Source of the DNA: a bacterium | GTDB lineage: Bacteria; Electryoneota; B3-LCP | NCBI GenBank assembly: GCA_026394195.1 | Contig: JAPKYS010000044.1 | Span: 1 to 57,922 of the forward strand | Direction of reading: 5' to 3' | DNA length: 57,922 nt | Shown here: one piece after another, positions 16,963-25,465 of the stretch | Layout of the letters: each line of letters starts with the position of its first letter | Position numbering within the stretch: the first letter of the stretch is position 1 | Made by a program: the position numbers and the translations under genes | The notes under the pieces: model-generated | Databases searched by the model: none | Told to the model about the DNA's origin: nothing | What the model saw: only the letters and a program-made list of their open reading frames with translations

Positions 16963-18747
16963 GTGACGACATTGCGCCGCAAACGTAGCGCAGTCTTTTT
17001 TCTGTGGATCTTCCTCTTAGGTTGGGTTTATCTATCCGGCAGCGTTGCAACGGCTCAGAACATCTACTCCGGTCAGGACGCTTCGACATATGGTAAAGAG
17101 CCGAAGAACCCATTAGAGATACCACCTTCCGACTTCAAGCCCTTGCAGGAACAGCGTCCCCTGGAGGGACCGATGCAATCCCTGCTGAAGGAAGACCTGC
17201 CGGCACTTGGGCAGCCGTTGGAAGGTCCCGTCGATCCATTAACCTACTGCTTGGGCCCCGGAGATTTGATCGCCGTCTTTGTTTCGGCCAAGATCGAGCA
17301 GCAGCTTTTAGCCCGAGTCACTGCCGACGGTATGCTGCGGATTCCCACGCTGGGACTTTTCAGCGTGCAAAACCGGCTCTACGGCGAGGTACGCGACGAA
17401 ATACTTCAGGTTGCCAGGAGCCGTTACAAGGCTGAAGGGATAGCGGTTTCGATTATCCAGGTGCGGGAGTTCAAGGCTTCAGTCGGTGGGATGGTCTGGG
17501 CGCCGGGAACCTACAAGGTCACAGCCACAGATCGGGTTTCTGCCTTAATTTCTCGAGCTGGGGGTTTTTATAAACCGCTTGCGCCGGAAGAATCACCCAG
17601 CGCTCAGCAACTCCATGGAGTCACTCCCAATCTGCCTAAAATTGGCAAGCTGAGTGGTCTGCCCGGCTACTCGACCCGCCACGCCCAGCTCATTCACCGA
17701 GACGGCAGCAGAGAAAACGTTGATTTGCTTCTTTTCCTGCGAGCGGGTCTGCCTGAAGGGAATCCAGCCCTGCGTGACGGCGATTTTCTGTTGATACCAC
17801 CGCTCAGTGAACAGAGCGGGGTTTTAGGCATCTTCGGGCAGGTTCAGCAGCAGGGTGTAGTAGAGTACGTGGCAGGTGATAATTTGGGCAGAGCGTTGTC
17901 TCTGGCGGGGAACGTCACCGGCGATGCTTTACTGGATTCAATCGAAATAACCCACTTTGTCGGTGACGGATCATCTTTTCGTACCGTCTACGTCAATCTG
18001 AACGAGCCCGGAGCGTTGGAAACTCCTCTTTTTCCTGACGATCGCATCTTTGTCCGACCAAAACCGCAGTATCACAGACTCTGCCAAGTCGAGGTTAGGG
18101 GAGAAGTGGCAAAACCCGGTTTTTATCCGGTGACGGAATCTGGGATCAAACTTTCAGAATTAATCAAGACGATAGGCGGATTCACACCGCGAGCCAGCCT
18201 GAGTGAAGCCACGTTGATTCGTTGGAATGTTGCAGAACAGACTGATCCTGAATACGAACGTCTTCTCGGCAGCAGCCGCTCAGAACTAAGCCGCGCCGAA
18301 AGTGAATATGTAAAGATCAAGACCCGGGAACGGTCAGGACGATTGGCAATCAACCTCACCAATCTGGTTGAAGGTGCCAACACCGCACAAGACGTCATGG
18401 TTTTAAGCGGCGACATTCTGGAAGTTCCAGCCATCAGCAACACAGTCACTCTAACTGGACAACTGAAGAACCCCGGGTTGATAACCTTCACGCCCGGAAG
18501 CTCATATAAAGATTATATCAACGAATCAGGTGGATTTGCTTCGAATGCCGATAAAAGCCATGTGATGGTTATCAAGGCGCGCACTGGCACCTGGATCAAG
18601 GCGAAGAGTGCGACCATCGAAGAAGGAGATACCATCTTTGTCCCCGGCAGACCCGATTTTAGCGCCTGGCAGTTCACCAAGGAAGTTCTGCTGGTCATCA
18701 CCCAATTCGCTACGATCTACCTGATCATCAAAACGACAAAAGGCTAA
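16963..18747 (+). CDS. SLBB-domain polysaccharide-export-type protein
   Basis: About 594 residues. A signal peptide (FFLWIFLLGWVYLSGSVATA) is followed by a Poly_export domain (YCLGPGDLIAVFV at ~residue 92) and then by four SLBB-type units (near 165, 285, 370 and 500, each with a VxGxVxxPG core). A membrane helix lies at the very C-terminus (VLLVITQFATIYLII). Wza-like proteins of this type form channels for capsule export. This one lies between pilQ and pilB with no capsule genes around, so it may serve the pilus. The start is GTG 16963 or TTG 16972, the latter having AGGTGA five bases upstream. Confidence 0.8.
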   Translation: MTTLRRKRSAVFFLWIFLLGWVYLSGSVATAQNIYSGQDASTYGKEPKNPLEIPPSDFKPLQEQRPLEGPMQSLLKEDLPALGQPLEGPVDPLTYCLGPGDLIAVFVSAKIEQQLLARVTADGMLRIPTLGLFSVQNRLYGEVRDEILQVARSRYKAEGIAVSIIQVREFKASVGGMVWAPGTYKVTATDRVSALISRAGGFYKPLAPEESPSAQQLHGVTPNLPKIGKLSGLPGYSTRHAQLIHRDGSRENVDLLLFLRAGLPEGNPALRDGDFLLIPPLSEQSGVLGIFGQVQQQGVVEYVAGDNLGRALSLAGNVTGDALLDSIEITHFVGDGSSFRTVYVNLNEPGALETPLFPDDRIFVRPKPQYHRLCQVEVRGEVAKPGFYPVTESGIKLSELIKTIGGFTPRASLSEATLIRWNVAEQTDPEYERLLGSSRSELSRAESEYVKIKTRERSGRLAINLTNLVEGANTAQDVMVLSGDILEVPAISNTVTLTGQLKNPGLITFTPGSSYKDYINESGGFASNADKSHVMVIKARTGTWIKAKSATIEEGDTIFVPGRPDFSAWQFTKEVLLVITQFATIYLIIKTTKG

Positions 18748-18771
18748 GGTCACGTTAGAGTTGAATGAGAT

Positions 18772-20502
18772 ATGCTTGAAAACAACTATAATCCGCAGCT
18801 TGAAAAGCTGGGACAGATACTCCTCCGCGAAGGTCTGATCACAGACGATCAACTTAAGAAAAGCCTGGGTGAACAACAGCTCAAGAAGGGCAAGATCGGT
18901 AACATCCTGGTTTCTCTGGGGTACGCAGTCGAAGAGAACATCGCCTTCGCGCTGGCAAAGCAGATGGGTTACGAGTTCATTTCCAACGACAAACTGTTGG
19001 AAGCTCCTGACCGTGTGGTGGGTCTGGTACCGGAAGTCTACGCCAAGCAGCACAATCTGATTCCCATTGCCGCGAGCGATTCGACGCTGCACGTGGCGAT
19101 GGCTGACCCGGATGATCTGGAGGCATTAGACACCCTGCAGAAGCTCACCAAAAAAACCATTGAACCGGCTATTGCCACGAAGAGCGGCATCCTTGCCGCC
19201 ATCGATCAGCTCTATGTCCGCATTCGTAAAACCGACGAAGTCACCGAAGTTATCGGCGATCTGCAATTTTTCGCCGGGGATGATGATGAGGATGAGGGCC
19301 TGGTGGATATGTCCAAGGTGGAAGTCGGAGTAGATGAAGCTCCCATCGTCAGGCTGGGCAACATGATCATGGGGGAGGCTCTGAAGGAGCGCGCCACCGA
19401 CATCCACGTCGAGATGCAGGAACATCACGTTGCCGTGCGGTACCGCATCGATGGCGTCTTGCAGGAGATGATGACTCCGCCGAAGACGGCACATGCCGGC
19501 ATTATTTCCAGGATCAAGATTCTGTCCCGCCTGAATATCGCCGAGAAACGTCTCCCGCAGGACGGACGCTTCACGATCAGATCGCAGGAGAAAGAGGTAG
19601 ACGTCCGTGTGAGTATTCTTCCCACCGTGAACGGTGAAAAAGCGGTGTTGCGTTTATTGGATAAGACCAGCTTCGCCATGTCCCTGGAAACCTTGGGCTT
19701 CGAACCGGAAATGTTGAAGATTTTCCGCCGCTGGATCATCCAACCCTATGGTATGTTGATCATCTCCGGTCCTACCGGATCCGGCAAATCCACCACCCTG
19801 TATGCGGCGCTAAAAGAAATCAAAAGTGAACAGGATAATATCACGACGGTTGAAGATCCTGTCGAATACCACCTGGACGGCATCAACCAGGTGCAGGTCA
19901 AGGCAGGCATCGGGCTGACGTTCAGTCTGGCGTTGCGGCACATCCTGCGCCAGGACCCCGATAAACTGCTGATCGGTGAAATCCGTGACGAAGAAACGGC
20001 CGATATCGCCGTAAAGTTTTCTCTGACCGGCCACCTGGTCTTTTCTACATTGCACGCCAACGACGCTTCTTCGACCATCACCCGTTTGATTGACATCGGA
20101 GTGCAGCCGTTCCTGGTGGGATCCTGCTTGAATCTGGTGATGGCGCAGCGTCTGGTACGTCGCATCTGTTCGAAATGCAAGCAGCCCTACACGCCGACCC
20201 AGGAACAGTTGGAGCTTTTGGGACTGGACAATGAACGGGGCCGCAATATCAAATACTTCCACGGCCGTGGCTGTGTCCATTGCCGCGGAACTGGTTATCA
20301 CGGACGTATCGGTATTTTCGAAATTCTGGAGATGCGCCAGAAAATCCGCCGGTTGGTTTTTGATAGCGCCAACCAGGAAGACATTCGCGAAGCGGCATTA
20401 GCGCAGGGGATGGTCACTTTGCGCGAAGCCGGAATTATGAAGGTCGAACACGGAATTACGACCATTCAGGAAGTCGTGCGTTCCACTGTGACTGAGGTCT
20501 AA
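18772..20502 (+). CDS. pilB: PilB, pilus extension ATPase
   Basis: 576 residues. An N-terminal MshEN domain (residues ~10-150; LGQILLREGLITDDQL and its repeat GNILVSLGYAVEENIA) is of the kind known to bind cyclic di-GMP. The motor core follows: Walker A GPTGSGKS at 333-340, Asp box near 360, Walker B DKLLIGEIRD at ~397-406. A zinc site has Cys466/Cys469 and Cys501/Cys504. The tetracysteine separates PilB/GspE from PilT. It lies 24 bp after the SLBB gene and 16 bp before pilC. Confidence 0.93.
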   Translation: MLENNYNPQLEKLGQILLREGLITDDQLKKSLGEQQLKKGKIGNILVSLGYAVEENIAFALAKQMGYEFISNDKLLEAPDRVVGLVPEVYAKQHNLIPIAASDSTLHVAMADPDDLEALDTLQKLTKKTIEPAIATKSGILAAIDQLYVRIRKTDEVTEVIGDLQFFAGDDDEDEGLVDMSKVEVGVDEAPIVRLGNMIMGEALKERATDIHVEMQEHHVAVRYRIDGVLQEMMTPPKTAHAGIISRIKILSRLNIAEKRLPQDGRFTIRSQEKEVDVRVSILPTVNGEKAVLRLLDKTSFAMSLETLGFEPEMLKIFRRWIIQPYGMLIISGPTGSGKSTTLYAALKEIKSEQDNITTVEDPVEYHLDGINQVQVKAGIGLTFSLALRHILRQDPDKLLIGEIRDEETADIAVKFSLTGHLVFSTLHANDASSTITRLIDIGVQPFLVGSCLNLVMAQRLVRRICSKCKQPYTPTQEQLELLGLDNERGRNIKYFHGRGCVHCRGTGYHGRIGIFEILEMRQKIRRLVFDSANQEDIREAALAQGMVTLREAGIMKVEHGITTIQEVVRSTVTEV

Positions 20503-20518
20503 TCACCCGGAGTACTGC

Positions 20519-21769
20519 ATGCCTAATTACGCATACCTCATCAAAGACAGCGATGGGAATCGCATCGAAGATTACATTCGAGCTGCCAATGTAGAGACTG
20601 CTCTGGAAAATCTCCGGCGCAAAGGTGGGGAAATTATCTCCATCCGCGAGGTGAAGTCCGCGTATCAGGCGGAAAGGCTCACCGTACCCGAACAGGTCAA
20701 CCTGTTTTTCTTCAAGGTTCGCACTCACGTCCCTTTAAATACGCTGGTCTTTTTTACCCGCCAGCTTTCCACCATGTTCTCAGCAGGTTTGACGATTGAA
20801 AAATCGATTTCCAACCTGATGATGGAAGAGAGGAACAAACGCTTCCGCAAAGTTTTAGCGCAGCTGGGCAACGATCTGAAAAAAGGTCTGGCGCTATCTG
20901 ACGCCATGGTGAGCCACCCTGGCGTATTTTCCAACCTGTTCGTGGCTCTGGTGAAGGCGGGTGAAATGTCCGGATCGTTGCAGGTAACCCTGCAGCAACT
21001 TTCCGATTACCTGGAAGCGATCTCTGAGACCAAGCGCAAGGTGATTTCGGCCATGGCTTACCCGATCTTCTCGGTCATCTTCCTGATCTGTATCGTCAGC
21101 TTCCTGCTGGTGGTGGTGGTGCCGATGTTCGAGGACGTATATGCCAAATTCGGCGCCAAACTGCCGATTGCGACTCGAACGCTGGTGGCCGTCTCGCGAA
21201 TTATCTCACACAATGTCATCATAGCCGTTGGATTGGCATTTATGGTGGTGGTTTCAGTGTGGATGACCGGCATGACGGAAAAAGGCGGGTTGATCATCGA
21301 CGGCATCAAACTGAAGATTCCTGTGATCGGGGCGCTGCTGCGCAATTCCATCATGAACAAATTCGCCAAGACTTTCGGCATCCTGTTGGGAGCCGGCGTG
21401 CCGGTTTTAGATTCGATGAATCAGGTGCAGAAGGTGGTCGGTAATAAAGTCGTGGAGAAAGGAATTCGCGAAGCCAAGATTCTGATCAAAGACGGATTTG
21501 CCATTTCGGTGGCGCTGAAGAAGACGCAGGTTTTTCCACCTACCTTGATCCAGCTTACTGCCACCGGCGAAGAGACCGGTGAAATTGACAAATTGCTGGA
21601 CAAAGCCGCCATGTTCTACGAAAAACAGTTGGACGCCATCGTCGACCGGCTGACTTCGCTGATCGAACCGATCCTGATCATGCTGATCGGTTCGGTGGTG
21701 CTGATCATCATCATCTCGCTCTATCTGCCTATCTTCTACTTAGGTATGGCGGTGAGGAAGGGGCTGTAG
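20519..21769 (+). CDS. pilC: PilC, inner-membrane platform protein
   Basis: 416 residues with the PilC/GspF layout: an N-terminal DUF2134-like strand region (YAYLIKDSDGN), then two GspF helical-bundle domains (FFTRQLSTMFSAGLTIEKS at ~residue 79 and its repeat FAKTFGILLGAGVPVLDSM at ~282). Three membrane helices lie at ~180-205, 225-247 and 380-403. PilC transmits rotation of the PilB/PilT rings to pilin subunits. It is the last gene of the cluster; the heptad array and terminator follow. Confidence 0.93.
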   Translation: MPNYAYLIKDSDGNRIEDYIRAANVETALENLRRKGGEIISIREVKSAYQAERLTVPEQVNLFFFKVRTHVPLNTLVFFTRQLSTMFSAGLTIEKSISNLMMEERNKRFRKVLAQLGNDLKKGLALSDAMVSHPGVFSNLFVALVKAGEMSGSLQVTLQQLSDYLEAISETKRKVISAMAYPIFSVIFLICIVSFLLVVVVPMFEDVYAKFGAKLPIATRTLVAVSRIISHNVIIAVGLAFMVVVSVWMTGMTEKGGLIIDGIKLKIPVIGALLRNSIMNKFAKTFGILLGAGVPVLDSMNQVQKVVGNKVVEKGIREAKILIKDGFAISVALKKTQVFPPTLIQLTATGEETGEIDKLLDKAAMFYEKQLDAIVDRLTSLIEPILIMLIGSVVLIIIISLYLPIFYLGMAVRKGL

Positions 21770-21774
21770 GGGCA

Positions 21775-21809
21775 AGTTAAAAGTTGAAAGTTAAAGGTTA
21801 AAAGTTATA
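21775..21809 (+). repeat. Heptad array after pilC
   Basis: Five 7-bp units in a row: AGTTAAA, AGTTGAA, AGTTAAA, GGTTAAA, AGTTATA. They begin five bases after the pilC TAG and run straight into a terminator hairpin. The layout is the same as at five sorting-domain gene ends but with a different heptad word. Confidence 0.85.
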
Positions 21810-21840
21810 AAAAAAGGCGATCCGGTGGGTCGCCTTTTTT
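21810..21840 (+). terminator. Terminator after pilC
   Basis: A run of A, then GGCGATCC and GGGTCGCC forming the stem, then TTTTTT. It closes the pilus locus. Confidence 0.85.
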
Positions 21841-21892
21841 GAATGGGGTGATGGGAGCCAAGCTGTCAAGAGCACCATTGTAGACATTCCTC

Positions 21893-21955
21893 TTGCATTT
21901 TAGTTAAAGATGTATTATATTGTCCACATTGAACAGGATACTTGGCACGGTGTTC
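21893..21955 (+). promoter_or_regulatory. Promoter and leader hairpin, copy A
   Basis: TTGCAT (21893-21898), 17 bp, TATATT (21916-21921). In the predicted leader, GAACA (21931-21935) pairs with TGTTC (21951-21955) around a loop containing ACTTGGCACGG. The whole block is repeated at 23163-23225, where GAATA replaces GAACA and keeps pairing through a G-U pair. This suggests a regulatory hairpin shared by the two genes. Confidence 0.6.
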
Positions 21956-21985
21956 TAATAATAATAAGATTTGAGGTGTAAAAAA

Positions 21986-22957
21986 ATGAAATCAATTCAA
22001 ATTATTCTACTGGTCAGTCTACTCTGCGGCTGCACCATGATGACGATGCTCATCGGTTGCGGCGAAGACAATGACTCAGGTAATAATTCCGGACCGCCTG
22101 TGGGATCGAATGATTCCACATTAACACCGGCAGTTGGTGGTAGCGTGACCTACGAGAGCGCGACGGTGATTATTCCCCCCGGGTCATTACTGGACACCAC
22201 GACCATCAGCGTGGGTATACCCGCAGCCGCTCCGTCTTATACGCAGCCGACCAACACAGCCAAAGTCGGTAACATTTATGAATTCGGGCCTGCCGGTACG
22301 ACCTTCAACACACCGGTTACTATTTCTTTCAGCTACAATCCGTCCGATCTCGGTAACAATAATATAAATACACTAACTATCCTGACCTACACGGACTCAA
22401 CGACCACACCAGTGACCTTGACCGATGTAACAGTCAACACCACCACACATGTGGTTACCGGTGAAACCATGCACTTCTCCTATTTTTTCCTCAGCATTAC
22501 CATCAGTGGTGGTGGTGGGGGCTATCCTCCACCGTCCGGTGGAAACGCCATGGGAACATGGAACTTTTCGACAGTAGATTATGCAACCGAAGGAGTCTTC
22601 CCTGATACGATTCAGTATAATATCGACATCACCGGTAACGGTACTCTGACCATCGGTGAAACTGACTGGCACGCGAATTTTGTACAAAATTACTACCTTC
22701 TGGTTCTTGTCCAGCATTCAGGACAATGGGAGCCGATTTGGGAAGATTCCTGGACAGAACCCGAAGATAGCTGGGGAACCTATACTGCTGAAGGGACAAT
22801 AGTGCATCGCACCTGTACAGGGTCAAATACGGATCCGGAACAAGTCGGCACAACGGATGACATCCCTTACACTGCCGAATCGAACCGCTTGATCATGTAC
22901 GGTTCGGATTATGTAGAAGATACCATGGTTGATGTTTACACTGTTTTCACAAGATAA
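21986..22957 (+). CDS. Secreted lipoprotein, unknown function
   Basis: 323 residues. A hydrophobic N-terminus is followed by two possible lipoboxes, LLCGC at residues 11-15 and MLIGC near 25; the second, before GEDNDSG, better fits an exposed acidic linker. The next region (residues ~45-165) has beta strands with VTYESATVIIPPGSL and FNTPVTISFSY, resembling ZU5-like domains of cell-surface proteins. A poly-Gly linker leads to a ~130-residue C-terminal beta domain of no known family. There is no sorting domain. ATG 21986 is chosen over TTG 21971 because GAGGTG lies seven bases before it. Own promoter and terminator. Confidence 0.65.
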   Translation: MKSIQIILLVSLLCGCTMMTMLIGCGEDNDSGNNSGPPVGSNDSTLTPAVGGSVTYESATVIIPPGSLLDTTTISVGIPAAAPSYTQPTNTAKVGNIYEFGPAGTTFNTPVTISFSYNPSDLGNNNINTLTILTYTDSTTTPVTLTDVTVNTTTHVVTGETMHFSYFFLSITISGGGGGYPPPSGGNAMGTWNFSTVDYATEGVFPDTIQYNIDITGNGTLTIGETDWHANFVQNYYLLVLVQHSGQWEPIWEDSWTEPEDSWGTYTAEGTIVHRTCTGSNTDPEQVGTTDDIPYTAESNRLIMYGSDYVEDTMVDVYTVFTR

Positions 22958-22980
22958 CACACCAATAGCACTAAATATAT

Positions 22981-23012
22981 GGGTCGATTCCCTGTGGATC
23001 GACCCTTTGTAT
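22981..23012 (+). terminator. Terminator after the lipoprotein gene
   Basis: GGGTCGAT (22981-22988) and ATCGACCC (22998-23005) followed by TTTGTATTT. The remaining bases up to 23162 hold no supported gene. Confidence 0.8.
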
Positions 23013-23162
23013 TTACGCCATGCTTGCCACTCTGTTTTGGGTTAATTCCCTTTCCCGCTTCCCTACTCGCACCATTATCTGTCACTTCCTGGTCTATCTT
23101 ATACTCAAGCCTTTTAACATAAGTAAGGTTTACTATCAAGAGTACCATTTTGAAAATTTGTC

Positions 23163-23225
23163 TTGCATTTTCGTTAAAGTTGTATTATATTGTAAACATT
23201 GAATAGAGTACTTGGCACGGTGTTC
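23163..23225 (+). promoter_or_regulatory. Promoter and leader hairpin, copy B
   Basis: TTGCAT (23163-23168), 17 bp, TATATT (23186-23191), then the leader GAATA..ACTTGGCACGG..TGTTCTAATAA (23201-23229). About 85% identical to 21893-21955 over some 70 bp, whereas the genes they drive are unrelated. Confidence 0.65.
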
Positions 23226-23254
23226 TAATAACATTGGATCAAAGGAGATTCATG

Positions 23255-24970
23255 ATGAAAAACAGACAACAAATCCTGTTGCTTTCGATAGCGCTACTGA
23301 TTGGAATATTCTTCCCGCTTTCTGCTTTCGCTCAGCCGGTGGATGATGATACGCTCATGTTCCAGAATTGGGAAAGCGGCTGGGGCAGCTGGCAGGCAGA
23401 TAACGGCGTCTGGGAAGTAGGAAACCCCACGGTAGGACCTGATACGTGTTTTTCACCATTTTCATGTGCTGGAACAATATTAAATGGGAACTATCCCAAC
23501 GATGCAAATACTCGCTTGATAAGCCCGCAGATCCACTTACCTATTCTGAATGAAAATCAGACAATAAAATTAAAATTTAGAAGTTGGGCTCGCTGTTTAA
23601 TTGCTGATAATGTAAAAGTACAAATTCAAGTGGGAAATGGAGTCTGGGTTGATCTCGCCTCAATGCCAGGCAGGACAGACAGTCCAGTTTGGAGTCAAAA
23701 TTTGTTAAATTTGACTAGTTATTCCGATTCTTTTGTGCGAATCGGATTTCTTTTTACATCGAATGGTTGGGACGGGTGGATGGGGTGGTACATTGACAAT
23801 ATTTGCCTCACAATTGGTGAATATTATTTTAACAACCCAGAAGACTTCGAATCCGGAGTCGGTGATTGGTCTGCTTCCAATGGGATCTGGGAAATTGGCG
23901 TGCCAAATCCATCATACGGTCTTAGCCTTGCACATTCAGGCATTAATTGCGCTGGGACGATACTAAATGGTAATTACACTGATGATAACTTAACAAAACT
24001 CATCAGCCCCATAATAACTTTGAATGGGTTGGCTCCTGAGTTGTTCTTCTGGCATTGGTTTAGAATGACTCTTGCGGACTATGGTTACGTGCAAATTAAA
24101 CCTTCTGATGGAACATGGGTCACAGTTGGTGATCCAATTTACGGGAATAGTTCGACCTGGACACAGTCCTATAGAGATCTAAGCGCGTTTGCTGGTAGGG
24201 ATATACAAATCGCATTTTATTTCACGTCCAACGGCTGGGATCAAGACAATGGCTGGTATATCGACGATGTTCGCATCGAGGGAATCATACCGGTGCCGGA
24301 AATAACCATCACCCCGGTCAATCCACCCATTTTCATCCCGGCAAATGGCGGCAGCTTTCAATACAACATCAACGTCCACAATCCAGCCACGCAATCGCAG
24401 ACTTTCATGGTTTGGAATAAAGTCAAGGATTCAGTGGGTAACTTCTATCCAGTCTGGGGGCCAGTCACTCGCTCATTACCGGGTGGAGCCAATCCAACCA
24501 GAGTGTTAACTCAAAACATTTCAGGGAATTTGCCTTCAGGAGGTCTAGTCTTCATCTCCTACCTGGGTAGCAATATGAGTATCCCTGTCGACAGTAGCTA
24601 TTTTGGATTCTATAAGTTAGCCACCGCTGATGGTGGCCCCTGGATCACGGAGTCCACCGTTGAAGGCGATTTCCTCGAAGAATATACCTCTAAAACTGAA
24701 ACGCCTGAAGCCCATGTTTTAATGAACATTTCCCCCAACCCCTTCAACCCCACCACCACCATCCGTTTCGATCTGCCGCAACCCGCGCAGGTGACGCTGG
24801 AGGTGTTTGATATTAACGGACGCGTCGTAGGGGTTCAACATGTTGAACCCCTACAAGCCGGTTCGCACGAAATCCAATTCGACGGTTCGGGATTGCCGTC
24901 GGGCGTGTACATCTACCGCCTGACTGCGGGTGTGACTTCAGCGAACGGGAAGATGGTGCTGCTGAAATAG
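23255..24970 (+). CDS. Secreted protein: two jelly-roll repeats, NPPI domain, sorting domain
   Basis: 571 residues. Signal peptide (LLSIALLIGIFFPLSAFAQ), then two repeats of about 160 residues (FQNWESGWGSWQADNGVWEV and FESGVGDWSASNGIWEIG; both contain CAGTILNGNY and end in DNGWYIDD-type strands). These resemble the MAM/immune-inhibitor-A-like carbohydrate or protein binding jelly rolls. The shared NPPIFIPANGG domain follows (~355-480), then a sorting domain (~490-571). ATG 23255 has GGAG seven bases upstream; the frame extends to a TTG at 23234. A palindrome encodes part of the sorting domain (24827-24854), and heptads begin directly after the TAG. Confidence 0.75.
   Translation: MKNRQQILLLSIALLIGIFFPLSAFAQPVDDDTLMFQNWESGWGSWQADNGVWEVGNPTVGPDTCFSPFSCAGTILNGNYPNDANTRLISPQIHLPILNENQTIKLKFRSWARCLIADNVKVQIQVGNGVWVDLASMPGRTDSPVWSQNLLNLTSYSDSFVRIGFLFTSNGWDGWMGWYIDNICLTIGEYYFNNPEDFESGVGDWSASNGIWEIGVPNPSYGLSLAHSGINCAGTILNGNYTDDNLTKLISPIITLNGLAPELFFWHWFRMTLADYGYVQIKPSDGTWVTVGDPIYGNSSTWTQSYRDLSAFAGRDIQIAFYFTSNGWDQDNGWYIDDVRIEGIIPVPEITITPVNPPIFIPANGGSFQYNINVHNPATQSQTFMVWNKVKDSVGNFYPVWGPVTRSLPGGANPTRVLTQNISGNLPSGGLVFISYLGSNMSIPVDSSYFGFYKLATADGGPWITESTVEGDFLEEYTSKTETPEAHVLMNISPNPFNPTTTIRFDLPQPAQVTLEVFDINGRVVGVQHVEPLQAGSHEIQFDGSGLPSGVYIYRLTAGVTSANGKMVLLK
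24827..24854. repeat. 28-bp perfect palindrome inside the sorting domain
   Basis: GTAGGGGTTCAACA and its exact reverse complement, translated as VGVQHVEPLQ in the loop after GRV. Same position in the domain as the units at 31451-31478 and 34472-34499. Confidence 0.9.
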
Positions 24971-24998
24971 TCACGAGTCACGGGGCACGAGTCACGAG
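24971..24998 (+). repeat. Heptad array directly after a stop codon
   Basis: TCACGAG, TCACGGG, GCACGAG, TCACGAG: four units with no base between the TAG (24968-24970) and the first. Two bases later the 28-bp palindrome at 25001 begins. Confidence 0.9.
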
Positions 24999-25000
24999 AG

Positions 25001-25028
25001 GTAGGGGCGTTTAATTAAACGCCCTGTC
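25001..25028. repeat. GTAGGGG-family palindrome
   Basis: GTAGGGGCGTTTAAT.. with complementary AATTAAACGCCC. Closely matches 34291-34318, which also follows a heptad array. Confidence 0.8.
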
Positions 25029-25038
25029 AACGGAAGAG

Positions 25039-25111
25039 GGTAGGACAGACATTCTTGTCTGTCACCAATACTCGGCGATATAACCAGTCAGACAGGAATG
25101 TCTGACCTACC
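25039..25111. repeat. 73-bp two-palindrome repeat, copy 1
   Basis: Outer arms GGTAGG/CCTACC; inside, GACAGACATTCTTGTCTGTC and GTCAGACAGGAATGTCTGAC. The same 73 bp occurs inverted at 44989-45061 with only a few changes in the central spacer. Confidence 0.85.
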
Positions 25112-25120
25112 AGGAAAGGC

Positions 25121-25148
25121 GTAGGGGCGCATGGTGTGCGCCTCTTTT
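25121..25148. repeat. GTAGGGG-family palindrome
   Basis: GTAGGGGCGCATGG..GTGCGCCTC; the right outer arm has decayed into TCTTTT. It might act as a terminator for transcripts entering from the left. Confidence 0.65.
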
Positions 25149-25152
25149 TTTT

Positions 25153-25336
25153 GCCCCATTCATGGGGCTTCCATAGACGTAGCCCGGTCATTTATGGCCG
25201 GGCGAGGGGGGGAGCTGCGGTGGAGCACGTCCCCTTCAGGGGACTTAAGGATGGTAGCCCGGAAATTCATTTCCGGGTGCGCTACGCAAGCAGGTGATTC
25301 CGGACGCAGGCAAAAGCCTTTGCCGGAATGACACGA
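25153..25336. repeat. Palindrome cluster with TTCA centres
   Basis: In a row: GCCCCATTCATGGGGC (~25155), GCCCGGTCATTTATGGCCGGGC (~25181), GTCCCCTTCAGGGGAC (~25229), GCCCGGAAATTCATTTCCGGG (~25257) and a CCGGA..TCCGG-type unit (25292-25336). Their arms differ but each centre contains TTCA or TCAT. A similar group lies at 49262-49334. I see no gene in 24999-25465. Confidence 0.7.
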
Positions 25337-25350
25337 TAGTTCGTTAGTCC

Positions 25351-25395
25351 GTCGGGGTCAGGTCCCGAAGGGATGGCAAGCCAGACGACCCCGAC
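25351..25395. repeat. 45-bp GTCGGGGTC palindrome, intergenic copy
   Basis: Ends GTCGGGGTC and GACCCCGAC. The reverse complement of 55070-55114, inside a coding sequence, matches this copy with one difference in 45 bases. Confidence 0.9.
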
Positions 25396-25465
25396 TACGA
25401 TATTTTATTCTTTGCGCCTTGGCGCCTTTGCGAGAGAATTTCAAACTTTAAACCCCGGAAGACCT

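Noticed and set aside
21940..21958. TTGGCACG in the duplicated leaders as a sigma-54 promoter
   Set aside because: The -24 half fits but the required GC at -12 is missing in both copies, and a good TTGCAT/TATATT promoter lies just upstream.
24971..25000. Heptad arrays as CRISPR
   Set aside because: Units are 7 bp with no spacers and no cas genes are present anywhere in the window.
25001..25148. Palindromes as integron attC sites
   Set aside because: No integrase, no R-box/L-box core (GTTRRRY) and no gene-cassette spacing.
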